Source: Nocardia brasiliensis NBRC 14402
GTDB lineage: Bacteria; Actinomycetota; Actinomycetes; Mycobacteriales; Mycobacteriaceae
DNA length: 64,000 nucleotides
NCBI RefSeq assembly: GCF_000308475.2
Contig: NZ_BAFT02000016.1
Coordinates: 62,001-126,000 of the forward strand
Reading direction: 5' to 3'
The position numbers were made by a program, and so were the translations under genes. Shown here in pieces: positions 17,789-26,612 of this stretch; the first letter of the stretch is position 1; each line of letters starts with the position of its first letter. The notes under the pieces are model-generated. The model was given only the letters and a program-made list of their open reading frames with translations. It was not told the DNA's origin and searched no databases.

Positions 17789-19386
17789 GCATGTCCTTCT
17801 GCGGTGGACCGTTCAACGGGGCCCGATCCTGCGGCGGCGTGCTGGGCAGGCACTGCGACGTGTGCTCCGGTGCCGGCGCTCGCGAGCCGCCGGGCATCCA
17901 CACCGGGGAACAGTCCGTCAGCCGCCCCCCATCCTGCCGCCAACTGGCGTGCTTTGGCGACTTGGCCCGCGCCGACGGCGGCCGCGATCTCCCGCACGGC
18001 GTGCGCGTGCCGGTGTGCGCGGTCGCGCGCGTAGCCCGCGGCGGAGTCCTTGCTGACCATGAAGGCCCAGTCGCTGGACACGGTGAGGATCGCCTCGCGA
18101 AGCAACTGGTCGGCAACGTTGTCGCGGAGCCCGCGGCCGTCATCGGCGGCCCGCATCTTGTCGATGGTGTCGAGGGCGAGCCGGACGATGTCGTCGTTGA
18201 GTTCCACCAGGTCGCGCACCTGGTCACCGGCCCAGACCCGCCAGTCTTTGCCGGAACCCCACGACGAATCCGCCAAAGGCACAGGGGCACCGACGAATCC
18301 GCGTTCTCGGGCGTCGGCGAGCGTGCCGACGGTGATGCCCGCTGCGGGCAGCGCCCGCAACACCTGGGCCAACCACTGCGGGCCCTCGTGCCACCAGTGG
18401 CCGAACAATTCGGTGTCGAACGCGGCCACCACCAACGCGGGCCGGCCGATCCGCTCGGATTCGCCGATCAGTCGCTCGCGCACCGTCTGGACGAAATCAT
18501 CCACATCGCGCACCACCGCCGCGGCGGCGAGTTCCGGGTCGTAGGGCGCCTTGTCCGGACCGGCCACCGTCTTGCCGGTGACCCGCGCGGGCTTGAGGCC
18601 CGTCGCGTGGTCGTAGTGATGAAAGTCACGGTAGGCGCTCTGCCCGGGATAGCCGGACTTCGGCGACCACACCCGGTAGCTGACGTGCAGATCGCGCCCG
18701 AACGCGACCACATCGGACTCGCGTACCGGCCGCCCGAGGGTGGTGTCGCCGCGCAGGGCGGGCCCGTCGACCATGAAATGCGTCACACCCGCGGCGGCGT
18801 AGCCCGCTTCCATGCCGGGGGTGTAACCGCATTCGGGCGCCCAGATCCCGGTGGGGGTGTGGCCCCAGCGATGCCGGGCATCGCCGAGGCCCTCGCTGAG
18901 CTGGAACTGGCGCAGCCGCGGGTCGAGCAGCGGTTGGAACGGATGCGCGAGCGGTCCGCCCAGCAGTTCGATGGCGTCGGCGTCGATGAGTTCGCGCCAG
19001 ACCGGTGCCGCGCCGTGCCGCCAGCGTGTTTCGAAATCCGCGAGAGCCGCTGTGGCCAAACGATGTTCGTGCCCGCCGAGCGCGCGGTTGCCCGCCATCG
19101 CGGCCTCGTCGGCGCGCAGCTGCCAGTTGCCGAGCCAGTGGTGCATGCCCGCGAGGCAGTGCGGGTCGTCCAACTGCGCGGCGAGCACCGGCGTGATACC
19201 CAGGCTGAGCAGGTGCGAATGCCCCTCGGCGGCAAGGGTTCTCAGTACTTCGGCGACGGGAAGGTAAGAGGCGGCCCAGGATTGGTAGAGCCATTCCTCG
19301 CCGACCGGCCAGCGGCCGTGGTGCGCGAGCCAGGGCAGGTGCGAGTGCAGCACCAGGGTGAACTGGCCGGGTACCGCCCCGGTCAA
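17785..19386 (-). CDS. GH57 family glucan branching enzyme-like protein (Rv3031-like)
   Basis: The 533-residue product has the GH57 (beta/alpha)7 barrel: LVLHSHLPWL at the N-terminus, the nucleophile glutamate in GIWAPECGY, the catalytic aspartate in AFDTELFGHWW, and a helical C-terminus. GH57 members of this size are 1,4-alpha-glucan branching enzymes, and the mycobacterial homologue is assigned to the MGLP pathway. The TTG at 19386 is chosen because it overlaps the upstream stop (TTGA), the catalytic domain begins about eight residues later, and the length (533) is close to the mycobacterial protein. Confidence 0.85.
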   Translation of the reverse strand: MTGAVPGQFTLVLHSHLPWLAHHGRWPVGEEWLYQSWAASYLPVAEVLRTLAAEGHSHLLSLGITPVLAAQLDDPHCLAGMHHWLGNWQLRADEAAMAGNRALGGHEHRLATAALADFETRWRHGAAPVWRELIDADAIELLGGPLAHPFQPLLDPRLRQFQLSEGLGDARHRWGHTPTGIWAPECGYTPGMEAGYAAAGVTHFMVDGPALRGDTTLGRPVRESDVVAFGRDLHVSYRVWSPKSGYPGQSAYRDFHHYDHATGLKPARVTGKTVAGPDKAPYDPELAAAAVVRDVDDFVQTVRERLIGESERIGRPALVVAAFDTELFGHWWHEGPQWLAQVLRALPAAGITVGTLADARERGFVGAPVPLADSSWGSGKDWRVWAGDQVRDLVELNDDIVRLALDTIDKMRAADDGRGLRDNVADQLLREAILTVSSDWAFMVSKDSAAGYARDRAHRHAHAVREIAAAVGAGQVAKARQLAAGWGAADGLFPGVDARRLASAGTGAHVAVPAQHAAAGSGPVERSTAEGHA

Positions 19387-20177
19387 GGCTTCACCGCGAT
19401 GGCGACCAGGTCGAGGCTCGCGTCGATGTCGTCGGCGATCAGCACGAAATCGTCGATGGTGACGGCGGCGACGTCGGCGGTCAGCTCGGCCGGCCACGGC
19501 TCACCGGCCAGCGCGCGCTCGATCTGGGCGTCGATGAACGAGCCGCCGTGCTTGGCGTCCAACGCTTTCAGACTCGGGCCGTGGTGCACGCCGGTCAGCT
19601 CGGCGACCTCGAACCCGGCCTCGACCAGCAGCTCGGTGAGTTCGGCGGCGTTCAGTTCGCGGGTGTGGAACGGGTTGAGCGGGGTATCGCGTCCGGGCGA
19701 GAAGGTGATCCGGTTGGGCGTGCTGATCAGCAGTTCGCCGCCGGGTCGCAGCACCCGCAGGCATTCCCGGAGGAATTGGGCTTGATCCCAGAGGTGTTCG
19801 ATCACTTGGAAATTCACCACCACGTCGACCGAGGCGTCGGCGAGCGGCAGTGCGGCGAGATTGCCCTGGATCATCTCGACGCGCGGGTACCGCGCGCGCA
19901 CGTGCTCGACCGCGCCCGTGTCGTAGTCGACGCCGGTGACCTTGGTCGCGACGCCGGCGATCATGTCGGCCCCGTAGCCTTCGCCGGATCCGGCCTCCAG
20001 CACGGTTTTTCCGGCGCAGCGGGGCAGCAGTTCGGCGTAGGCGATCTCGTGCCTGCGGAACCAGTAGTTCTCCTCGGCAATGCCGGGCACGGTCCGCTCG
20101 CCGGTCAACGGCAGCGGTTCGGCGTTGTTCGTGCCGGAAGTTTCGTCCACTGCGGCAGGGATCACAGCCTCGCTCAT
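19383..20177 (-). CDS. SAM-dependent methyltransferase (Rv3030-like)
   Basis: A 264-residue class I methyltransferase: motif I VLEAGSGEGYGADM, acidic loop VTGVDYDTGAVEHV, motif IV VVVNFQVIEHLWD and post-motif VLRPGGELLISTPN. It heads a three-gene operon with overlapping stops and starts (methyltransferase, GH57, GT4), matching the mycobacterial order. The homologue has been proposed to methylate the MGLP sugar chain. Three in-frame starts lie close together; ATG at 20177 is preferred because TAACGT ends 7 bases before it. Confidence 0.85.
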   Translation of the reverse strand: MSEAVIPAAVDETSGTNNAEPLPLTGERTVPGIAEENYWFRRHEIAYAELLPRCAGKTVLEAGSGEGYGADMIAGVATKVTGVDYDTGAVEHVRARYPRVEMIQGNLAALPLADASVDVVVNFQVIEHLWDQAQFLRECLRVLRPGGELLISTPNRITFSPGRDTPLNPFHTRELNAAELTELLVEAGFEVAELTGVHHGPSLKALDAKHGGSFIDAQIERALAGEPWPAELTADVAAVTIDDFVLIADDIDASLDLVAIAVKP

Positions 20178-20184
20178 CATTCGC

Positions 20185-20190
20185 ACGTTA
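20185..20190 (-). promoter_or_regulatory. Leaderless -10 box for the MGLP-type operon
   Basis: TAACGT on the minus strand, 7 bases before the ATG at 20177. Confidence 0.45.
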
Positions 20191-20278
20191 CTGGTACGTC
20201 TAGTTGCGAGACACTCGCACCCGCCTCCCGGACCGGCGCACCATATCGCCGGGGCTGGCGTTGTGAGAGAGAAGAGGA

Positions 20279-20300
20279 TAAGTTACCCATGAGTAACTTA
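20279..20300. promoter_or_regulatory. Palindromic operator in front of etfB-etfA
   Basis: A perfect inverted repeat with 8-base arms, TAAGTTAC-N6-GTAACTTA. It ends 3 bases before the TAGGGT box and so would cover the -35 region. Size and symmetry are typical of TetR-family operators controlling fatty-acid oxidation genes. No such regulator is encoded nearby. Confidence 0.6.
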
Positions 20301-20303
20301 GCG

Positions 20304-20309
20304 TAGGGT
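20304..20309 (+). promoter_or_regulatory. Candidate -10 box for etfB-etfA
   Basis: TAGGGT directly after the palindrome; an overlapping TAATGT at 20308-20313 is an alternative. The leader would be about 85-90 bases and ends with AGGAGG at 20384-20389. Confidence 0.4.
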
Positions 20310-20402
20310 AATGTCACGCCCGAGCTACTCACACGGACGTACGGCTCCCCGCTCGTGCGACCACCCACACGTGTAACCAGAACAGGAGGTCGACGAAGAC
20401 CG

Positions 20403-21188
20403 ATGCCGAACATCGTCGTACTCATCAAGCAGGTTCCCGACACCTGGTCCGAGCGCAAGCTGACCGATGGTGACTTCACCCTCGATCGCGAAGCCGCCGA
20501 CGCCGTCCTCGACGAGATCAACGAGCGCGCCGTCGAAGAAGCGCTGCTGATCAAGGAAGCTCAGGGCGGTGAGGTCACCGTGCTGGCCGCCGGTCCCGAT
20601 CGCGCGACCGAGGCCATCCGCAAGGCGCTGTCCATGGGCGCCGACAAGGCCATCCACATCAACGACCCGGCGATCCACGGCTCCGACGCCGTGCAGACCG
20701 CGTGGGTGCTGGCGAGCGCGCTCGGCCAGGTCGAGGGTGTCGAGCTGGTCATCGCGGGCAACGAGGCGACCGACGGCCGCGCGGGCGCCGTGCCGGCCAT
20801 CATCGCCGAGTACCTGGGCCTGCCGCAGCTGACGCACCTGCGCAAGCTCACCGTCGACGGTGACAAGATCACCGGCGAGCGCGAGACCGACGACGGCGTG
20901 TTCAAACTGGAGGCCACCCTCCCGGCGATCGTCAGCGTCACCGAGAAGATCAACGAGCCGCGCTTCCCGTCCTTCAAGGGCATCATGGCCGCGAAGAAGA
21001 AGGAAGTGCAGACCTTCACGCTGGCCGACCTGGGCGTCGACCCGTCGACCGTGGGCGTCGCGAACGCCGGCAGCGCGGTCAGCGCGGCCACCCCGAAGCC
21101 GCCGCGCACCGCGGGCGAGAAGATCGCGGACGAGGGCGACGGCGGCACCAAGATCGCCCAGTACCTCGTCGGTCAGAAGATCATCTGA
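20403..21188 (+). CDS. etfB: Electron transfer flavoprotein beta subunit
   Basis: The 261-residue product starts MPNIVVLIKQVPDTW, as ETF-beta proteins do, and carries the NEATDGRAGAVP and LPQLTHL segments of the AMP-binding fold. With EtfA it passes electrons from acyl-CoA dehydrogenases to the quinone pool. Called fixA in mycobacteria. AGGAGG lies 13 bases upstream of the ATG, slightly far. A palindromic operator overlaps the promoter region, suggesting control by a fatty-acid-responsive repressor. etfA follows after 33 bases. Confidence 0.95.
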   Translation: MPNIVVLIKQVPDTWSERKLTDGDFTLDREAADAVLDEINERAVEEALLIKEAQGGEVTVLAAGPDRATEAIRKALSMGADKAIHINDPAIHGSDAVQTAWVLASALGQVEGVELVIAGNEATDGRAGAVPAIIAEYLGLPQLTHLRKLTVDGDKITGERETDDGVFKLEATLPAIVSVTEKINEPRFPSFKGIMAAKKKEVQTFTLADLGVDPSTVGVANAGSAVSAATPKPPRTAGEKIADEGDGGTKIAQYLVGQKII

Positions 21189-21221
21189 TTTCGCGCCGAG
21201 ACTGCTTAGGAGAGAACACAA

Positions 21222-22178
21222 ATGGCTGAAGTACTTGTGCTCATCGAGCACGCGGACGGTGCGATCAAGAAGGTCAGCACCGAGCTCCTGACCGCCGCCC
21301 GCAACCTGGGCACCCCGGCCGCCGTGGTGCTGGGCACCGCGGGCACCGGCGAGAAGCTGGCCGACGCGCTCGCCGCGGCGGGCGCCGAGAAGATCTACAT
21401 CGCCGAGTCCGACGATGTGGACAACTTCCTGGTCACCCCGAAGGTCGACGTGCTCGCCGGGTTGACCGAGCAGGCCTCGCCTGCCGCCGTCATCGTCGCC
21501 GCCTCGGCCGAGGGCAAGGAGGTGTCGGGCCGCCTCGCCGCGCGTATCGGCTCCGGCCTGCTGGTCGACGTGATCGACGTGAAGTCCGACGGCACCGCCG
21601 TGCACTCCATCTTCGGTGGCGCGTTCACCGTCGACGCCAAGGCCACCGGCGACGTGCCGGTGATCTCGGTGCGCCCGGGCGCCATCGAGGCGTCCGCGCA
21701 GGCCGGCGCCGGTGAGAAGGTCACCGTCGACGTGCCCGCGCAGGAAGACGGCGTGACCAAGGTGACCTCGCGGGAGCCGGTCGTCGCCGGTGACCGTCCG
21801 GAGCTCACCGAGGCGACCATCGTCGTCTCCGGTGGCCGTGGTGTCGGTTCCGCCGACAACTTCTCGGTCGTCGAGGCGCTGGCCGACTCGCTGGGTGCCG
21901 CCGTCGGCGCCTCGCGTGCCGCGGTCGACTCCGGCTACTACCCGGGCCAGTTCCAGGTGGGCCAGACCGGTAAGACGGTCTCGCCGCAGCTCTACATCGC
22001 GCTCGGCATCTCCGGTGCCATCCAGCACCGGGCCGGCATGCAGACCTCGAAGACCATCGTCGCGGTCAACAAGGACGAAGAGGCCCCGATCTTCGAGATC
22101 GCGGACTACGGCATCGTCGGCGACTTGTTCAACGTGGCGCCGCAGCTGACCGAGGCGGTCAAGACCCACAAGGGCTGA
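21222..22178 (+). CDS. etfA: Electron transfer flavoprotein alpha subunit
   Basis: The 318-residue product has an N-terminal ETF fold and a C-terminal FAD-binding domain: [38 protein letters not shown] and GISGAIQH, the standard EtfA flavin contacts. It forms a heterodimer with EtfB. Called fixB in mycobacteria. AGGAGA lies 8-13 bases before the ATG. A strong terminator follows 19 bases after the stop, closing the operon. Confidence 0.95.
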   Translation: MAEVLVLIEHADGAIKKVSTELLTAARNLGTPAAVVLGTAGTGEKLADALAAAGAEKIYIAESDDVDNFLVTPKVDVLAGLTEQASPAAVIVAASAEGKEVSGRLAARIGSGLLVDVIDVKSDGTAVHSIFGGAFTVDAKATGDVPVISVRPGAIEASAQAGAGEKVTVDVPAQEDGVTKVTSREPVVAGDRPELTEATIVVSGGRGVGSADNFSVVEALADSLGAAVGASRAAVDSGYYPGQFQVGQTGKTVSPQLYIALGISGAIQHRAGMQTSKTIVAVNKDEEAPIFEIADYGIVGDLFNVAPQLTEAVKTHKG

Positions 22179-22197
22179 TCCCGGCCGACCAAAAGTA

Positions 22198-22234
22198 GTG
22201 GCCCCGACTGAAATTCAGTCGGGGCCACCTCTTT
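22198..22234 (+). terminator. Intrinsic terminator after etfA
   Basis: A 15-base perfect inverted repeat (22198-22212 with 22214-22228) is followed by CTCTTT. It marks the boundary between the conserved etf operon and the inserted island. Confidence 0.9.
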
Positions 22235-22323
22235 CGTTGCAGTGCAATCGGGTGACGTGAGCAGCTAGAGTTTGCGAAACATACGCGCTCTGTAAGCCCG
22301 AAGGGGACGCCGGGAGGGGTGGC

Positions 22324-22887
22324 ATGGTAAAAGGCGGTGAAAGTCTCGGAGCCCAGTCTGTGTCGTTGAGTCCGGATGGTGGCTTGCCGATGACCGCGCG
22401 GCAGGAACAATTCAGCCTGGCGTTTGTTCGCATGGTGGCTGCAGCGGCTGGCTGCTCGATCAAGAGCCATGAGACAGATTACGACGGCGTCGACATCACG
22501 ATTGTCGCGTCTGCGGAGTACACGAGGTACTACTGCCCAGAGTTCGAGATGCAGCTCAAGTGCACGACACAGAGTCGGTTACTAGAGGTTGATCACCTGG
22601 CGTGGACACTGAAACGTGATCGGTTCCTCAAGCTGGTGAGCCCCAAACGGTTTGCACCGGCGCTGCTCGGAGTGCTGCTCATACCCGAGAATCCTGACCA
22701 GCTACTCGATCTTTCCGAAGCGGGTTTGACCAGCTCGAGCCGTATGTACTGGGAACATGCGAAGAAGCTTGGCGAGATCGAGGATGGTAAGGCCAGCAAG
22801 ACAGTGCACCTGCCCAGGTGCAACCTGTTTGACGTGGGCAGTCTTCGGGGCATCATGCAGGTAATCGGCGAAGGAGGTCAGTGGTGA
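22324..22887 (+). CDS. DUF4365-domain protein (nuclease-like), first gene of a two-gene island
   Basis: The 187-residue product matches DUF4365: a DYDGVDI segment (Asp54, Asp57), the EMQLKCT strand (Glu75, Gln77, Lys79), a PALLGVLLIPE strand, SSRMYWEHAKKL, and the closing LPRCNLFDVGSLRGIM. Asp57 with Gln77-x-Lys79 fits a PD-(D/E)XK endonuclease core of the (E/Q)xK type. DUF4365 proteins are frequent in defence and mobile regions. GGGAGGGG lies five bases before the ATG. Base composition is visibly lower in GC, with many A/T-ending codons, unlike the flanking genes. The stop overlaps the next start (GTGA). The cellular target is unknown. Confidence 0.7.
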   Translation: MVKGGESLGAQSVSLSPDGGLPMTARQEQFSLAFVRMVAAAAGCSIKSHETDYDGVDITIVASAEYTRYYCPEFEMQLKCTTQSRLLEVDHLAWTLKRDRFLKLVSPKRFAPALLGVLLIPENPDQLLDLSEAGLTSSSRMYWEHAKKLGEIEDGKASKTVHLPRCNLFDVGSLRGIMQVIGEGGQW

Positions 22888-24038
22888 AGAAAGCTCCGCT
22901 CGACGCTCTGTCTGAGGTCGCGTCCTTGTTGTCGCCGCCGGCCGTCTCACAGTATCTGGCTAGTCATGACTGGCAGCTGGAAGCTCGTGACGACGACGTA
23001 AAGGAAATCTGGCGCCTGCCAGGGGACGATGGCCTTCAAGGCCGGGTCATGGTGCCCCTGGCTACGGACTACGTCGACTTTCCCGTGCGTTTTCGTGACA
23101 CTCTCCAGGCGCTCGCCACGATCTACGACTGGGATCCCCGGCAGTTGGCCGAACGCATCGTTGCGGCGCGTGCCGATCTCTTCTTTGTCCGGCTTGATCA
23201 AGAAATGACCGACGGGACGATCCCATTTCGTCAAGCAGAGACGACGTTGGAAGCGCTGTTCACGATGTTGAGGGCCGCTGCGACGACTGCTGATGATCCG
23301 ACGCATTCGCACCGTGGTAGGAGATCGGCAACGGTCACCGACTTCCTCGAAGAGGACATCCGCCTCGGACACACAAAACGCGGTAGCTTCGTATTCACCG
23401 TAGTCACGCGGCTCGGCGATGTCGTGCCGCAGCACGGGGACGGATCTTCGGCTGTGCCTTTTCCCCGTAAGGTGATGACAACGTTGGCAACAGGTCTGCA
23501 GTCGACCCGGCAGCTGGCCCTCGATTGGGACGAGCGCGCTCTGGACAACGCTGGGCAGCTGGGGCTTAGTGCCAGTCTGGTCGAGTCGGTCCTGGAAATG
23601 ACTCAGCCGGAAACGCTACGTGCGCTTGATTTGTCGTTCGATTGGGCAGCAACGATGCCGCCACCTGAAATCAGTGCCTCGCGGATCATTGTCGATCGAA
23701 ACGCAATGGCTGGATTGCCGCGGGTGCGGGAACGGCTTGTCAGGCGTGAGGAACCACCACGCTACGTGACATTGCTCGGTACTGTGCGCACGCTCAATCG
23801 GGACGACCTTGGCGACGAGGATCAAGAAGCCACAAGCATTGTGCTGTCCACACATGTGGACGGTCGCCCCCGAAAGGTTCACGTACCACTGGCTGGTGAG
23901 GAATACGTATGGGCGATCCGTGCGCACCAGAGCAAGCAACCCATCGTCGTGTCAGGTGACTTGATCTTCGAACGTGGTGTTTGGCGGCTCACTGGAACAA
24001 TCAGTGTGGACCCAAGCTTTGTCGATCGTCGGACCTGA
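22884..24038 (+). CDS. Unknown 384-residue partner of the DUF4365 protein
   Basis: No family is recognised with confidence. No signal peptide or membrane span is apparent. The N-terminal 280 residues are predicted mostly helical, with a VTDFLEEDIRLGHTKRGSFVFTVV stretch in the middle (about 147-170). From about residue 294 the sequence is beta-rich and ends in an SG-rich strand pattern (VTLLGTVRTLNRDD, VPLAGEEYVWAIRAH, IVVSGDLIFERGVWRLTG) suggestive of an OB-like or small beta-barrel domain. GTG at 22884 has AGGAGG six bases upstream; GTG at 22881 is the alternative. It is translationally coupled to the DUF4365 gene and shares its lower GC, so the two likely act together. Confidence 0.68.
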   Translation: MKKAPLDALSEVASLLSPPAVSQYLASHDWQLEARDDDVKEIWRLPGDDGLQGRVMVPLATDYVDFPVRFRDTLQALATIYDWDPRQLAERIVAARADLFFVRLDQEMTDGTIPFRQAETTLEALFTMLRAAATTADDPTHSHRGRRSATVTDFLEEDIRLGHTKRGSFVFTVVTRLGDVVPQHGDGSSAVPFPRKVMTTLATGLQSTRQLALDWDERALDNAGQLGLSASLVESVLEMTQPETLRALDLSFDWAATMPPPEISASRIIVDRNAMAGLPRVRERLVRREEPPRYVTLLGTVRTLNRDDLGDEDQEATSIVLSTHVDGRPRKVHVPLAGEEYVWAIRAHQSKQPIVVSGDLIFERGVWRLTGTISVDPSFVDRRT

Positions 24039-24040
24039 GT

Positions 24041-24063
24041 TCGCCCGCCAAGAAATGGCGGGC
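24041..24063. terminator. Bidirectional terminator between the island and the LysR gene
   Basis: CGCCCGCC-N7-GGCGGGCG, an 8-base-pair stem between the convergent stops at 24038 and 24084. Confidence 0.65.
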
Positions 24064-24083
24064 GCGCTGATACCGGTGTGGAT

Positions 24084-24941
24084 TCAGTTGCGGTGCAACC
24101 CGGCGAGCAAGGTGGTGAGGATCGGGGAGCGGCGCGCGTCGCTGCGCAGCACCGCCGAGACCGGGATGCGCAGTTTCTGTTCGGCCAGCTTCAGTACGAC
24201 CAGGCCCTCGGTGGAACTTTCCGCGTAGAGGACGGTCCACGCGTCCGGCCGGTTGATCAATTCGAGCGTCGCGGTGTGGTCGGGCGGGATCGGCGGGCCG
24301 AAGGTGGGACCGGTGGGCAGCTCGGCGAACGCGGACCGAATCACGGTGTGCAACAGCACCTGTTCCTGTTCCGGCGGGAGCAGCAGGGGATAGCGGCTCA
24401 GGTCGGACAGCGTCACCGTCTCTCGGGTGGCGAGCGGATGCGCGCTCGAGGTCGCGATCACCAGATCCTCCACCCACAACTTCTCCACCTCCAATCCCGG
24501 CTGATCGACGCTGCCACGGATGAGCGCGAGGTCGCAGTCGCCGTCCGCGACCGCGGTGATCCGCTGCCGGAACGGTTTGATCACGAATTCGATCTCGGCC
24601 TCCGGGTGCGTCGCTCGCGCGCCTGCGATGGCGGACAGCGATCTGGTCGCGAAGGACATGTTCGCGGCGAGCCGGATCCGCGGGCCCACCGTGCGCACCG
24701 CCGCCCGGATCGCCGATTCCAGGCTCAGCATCTGTTTCGCAAGGGGAAGTAGCCGTGCGGTGGCGTCGGTGGGTACCACTGATCTTGTCGAGCGTTCGAA
24801 CAGTTGCACGCCGAGGTCGCGCTCGAGCCGGGAGATCTGATGGCTGATCGCGGACTGTGAGATAAAGCACCGTGCGGCCGCTCCGCTGAAGCTGAGCTCC
24901 TCGCAGACGGCGACGAAGTAGGTGAGCTGCCGTAGTTCCAC
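24084..24941 (-). CDS. LysR-family transcriptional regulator
   Basis: The 285-residue product has an N-terminal winged helix (ELRQLTYFVAVCEELSF, then AARCFISQSAISHQISRLERDLGVQLFER) and an effector domain of two alternating lobes from about residue 90. The GTG at 24941 has GGAGG five bases upstream; the open frame continuing far upstream is a shadow of ndh. It is divergent from ndh with 111 bases between them, and LysR proteins usually control the divergent neighbour. Confidence 0.9.
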   Translation of the reverse strand: MELRQLTYFVAVCEELSFSGAAARCFISQSAISHQISRLERDLGVQLFERSTRSVVPTDATARLLPLAKQMLSLESAIRAAVRTVGPRIRLAANMSFATRSLSAIAGARATHPEAEIEFVIKPFRQRITAVADGDCDLALIRGSVDQPGLEVEKLWVEDLVIATSSAHPLATRETVTLSDLSRYPLLLPPEQEQVLLHTVIRSAFAELPTGPTFGPPIPPDHTATLELINRPDAWTVLYAESSTEGLVVLKLAEQKLRIPVSAVLRSDARRSPILTTLLAGLHRN

Positions 24942-24964
24942 AGCGCCTCCGATTAATGACGGAT

Positions 24965-25013
24965 CGAGATAAGAGTCATCTGCATTATGCGCCCTGACAC
25001 CTGAAATATCTCG
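24965..25013. promoter_or_regulatory. Separated inverted half-sites between lysR and ndh
   Basis: CGAGATA at 24965-24971 and TATCTCG at 25007-25013 are exact reverse complements 35 bases apart, inside the 111-base divergent region. They could be distant LysR half-sites; the spacing is larger than the classic T-N11-A box. Confidence 0.3.
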
Positions 25014-25052
25014 CTTCCGGATGACGGTTGGTAATGAGAGAAGGAGGCTGTC

Positions 25053-26345
25053 ATGCAGTACGTGGATGCGGGAATCGAGACCGCGGGTGTTGTCATCGTC
25101 GGATCGGGATTCGGCGGGCTGTCCGCCGCCAAGCAACTTGCGAAGTCGGGTATCGATTACGTGCTGATCTCCAGCACGCCGGAGCACCTGTTCCAACCGT
25201 TGTTGTACCAGGTAGCGACCGGTGTGCTGGCATCGGATGAGATCGCCCCGCCGATCGCGGGCATTCTGCGCCGCCACCGCGAGGCCGACGTGCGCCTCGG
25301 CAAGGTGGTCGCCATCGACCCGGACAAGGCGATCGTCACTTATGAGCAGGACGGCACGCAGCACCGGATCCGCTACGGTTCGCTGATCGCCGCCACCGGT
25401 GCCAGCCAGTCCTATTTCGGCCGCGACGATTTCGCCGAGAAGACCTTCTCGCTCAAGACCATCGATGACGCGAAACTGCTGCGCGCGCAGATCCAGCGGG
25501 TGTTCGCCGAGGCCGCGGGCGCCGACGAGGAGACCAGGCGCAGGCTGCTGAGCTTCGTCGTGGTCGGCGCGGGCGCCACCGGCGTCGAGGTCGCGGGTCA
25601 GCTCAAAGAGCTGGCGAAACGGTATTACCACCAAGAGGTTTCGGTGACCCTGGTCGAGGGCGCGGGCGAGGTGCTGCCCCCGTTCGGCGGTGGGCTCTCG
25701 GAGTACGCGAAGAAGTCGTTGACCCGCTCGGGCGTCGAGGTGCTGCTCGGCACCTTCGTCACCGATATCGAGCACGGCAAGGTCACCGTCAAGGACAAGA
25801 CCGGGGTCGAGCACGGCATCGCGGCCGAGACGGTCGTCTGGTCGGCGGGTGTGCAGGCGGGCGGCTTCGCGAAGATCCTGGCCGAGGCCACCGGCGTGGC
25901 GACCGACCGCGCGGGCCGGCTGCTGATCAATCCCGACCTCACCGTCGGCGGCTACGCCGATATCTACGCGATCGGCGATATGACCTCGCTCAACGGCTAC
26001 CCGGGACAGTCGCCGGTGGCCATGCAGGAGGGCAGGCACGCCGCCGACATCATCCGCCGCAAGAAGCCCGCCGGGACCGCGTTCAAGTACTGGGACAAGG
26101 GCAGCATGGCGGTGATCAGCCGGTTCAGCGCGGTCACCAAGCTCACCGACAAGATCACCTTCCGGGGCGTGCTCGCCTGGTTCGTCTGGCTCGCGGTGCA
26201 CCTGTTCTATCTCGTCGGCTTCCGCAACCGGTTCGCCGCCGTCGCCTCCTGGCTGGTCGCCTTCATCGGCACCGGCCGTCCCGGTTTCGCCGAGGTGGAC
26301 AAGGCGCAGCGACGGGTCGGCGCCGAGGAACGTACCGCCGCTTGA
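25053..26345 (+). CDS. ndh: Type II NADH:quinone dehydrogenase
   Basis: The 430-residue product has two dinucleotide-binding folds: GSGFGGLSAAKQLA (FAD, about 17-30) and VVVGAGATGVEVAGQL (NADH, about 169-184). Also present are the HLFQPLLYQVATG motif and the IYAIGDMTSL FAD loop. The C-terminus has the hydrophobic/amphipathic segment (GVLAWFVWLAVHLFYLVGF) that anchors NDH-2 to the membrane. It feeds electrons into the quinone pool without pumping protons. AGGAGG lies just before the ATG. Probably controlled by the divergent LysR. Confidence 0.93.
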   Translation: MQYVDAGIETAGVVIVGSGFGGLSAAKQLAKSGIDYVLISSTPEHLFQPLLYQVATGVLASDEIAPPIAGILRRHREADVRLGKVVAIDPDKAIVTYEQDGTQHRIRYGSLIAATGASQSYFGRDDFAEKTFSLKTIDDAKLLRAQIQRVFAEAAGADEETRRRLLSFVVVGAGATGVEVAGQLKELAKRYYHQEVSVTLVEGAGEVLPPFGGGLSEYAKKSLTRSGVEVLLGTFVTDIEHGKVTVKDKTGVEHGIAAETVVWSAGVQAGGFAKILAEATGVATDRAGRLLINPDLTVGGYADIYAIGDMTSLNGYPGQSPVAMQEGRHAADIIRRKKPAGTAFKYWDKGSMAVISRFSAVTKLTDKITFRGVLAWFVWLAVHLFYLVGFRNRFAAVASWLVAFIGTGRPGFAEVDKAQRRVGAEERTAA

Positions 26346-26378
26346 CAGTTCGCGGCGCACCCCGCCCGAACCCGACGT

Positions 26379-26411
26379 GAAGTCGCATCGCGCCACCCGC
26401 GGTGCGACTTC
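26379..26411 (+). terminator. Terminator after ndh
   Basis: GAAGTCGCA pairs with TGCGACTTC, with an inner CGCG/CGCG pairing and a 5-base loop; it starts 34 bases after the ndh stop. Confidence 0.75.
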
Positions 26412-26612
26412 GTGCTGTTCGCGTCGCGTTCGAATGGTGTTCACGGACAACGCTTCCGACGGCTGAAAGCCGCGTTTTCGGCGCGTGGGCGCGAACGCGG
26501 TGCGACGCCGGGGTGAACGCGCGGTGTGATCCGCATCTCGTTCACCGAACCGGCATCGCGGGGACACTTCGAGGTTGCTCCAGCGCAGTTTCAGCCTGGC
26601 TTCATCACGGAT

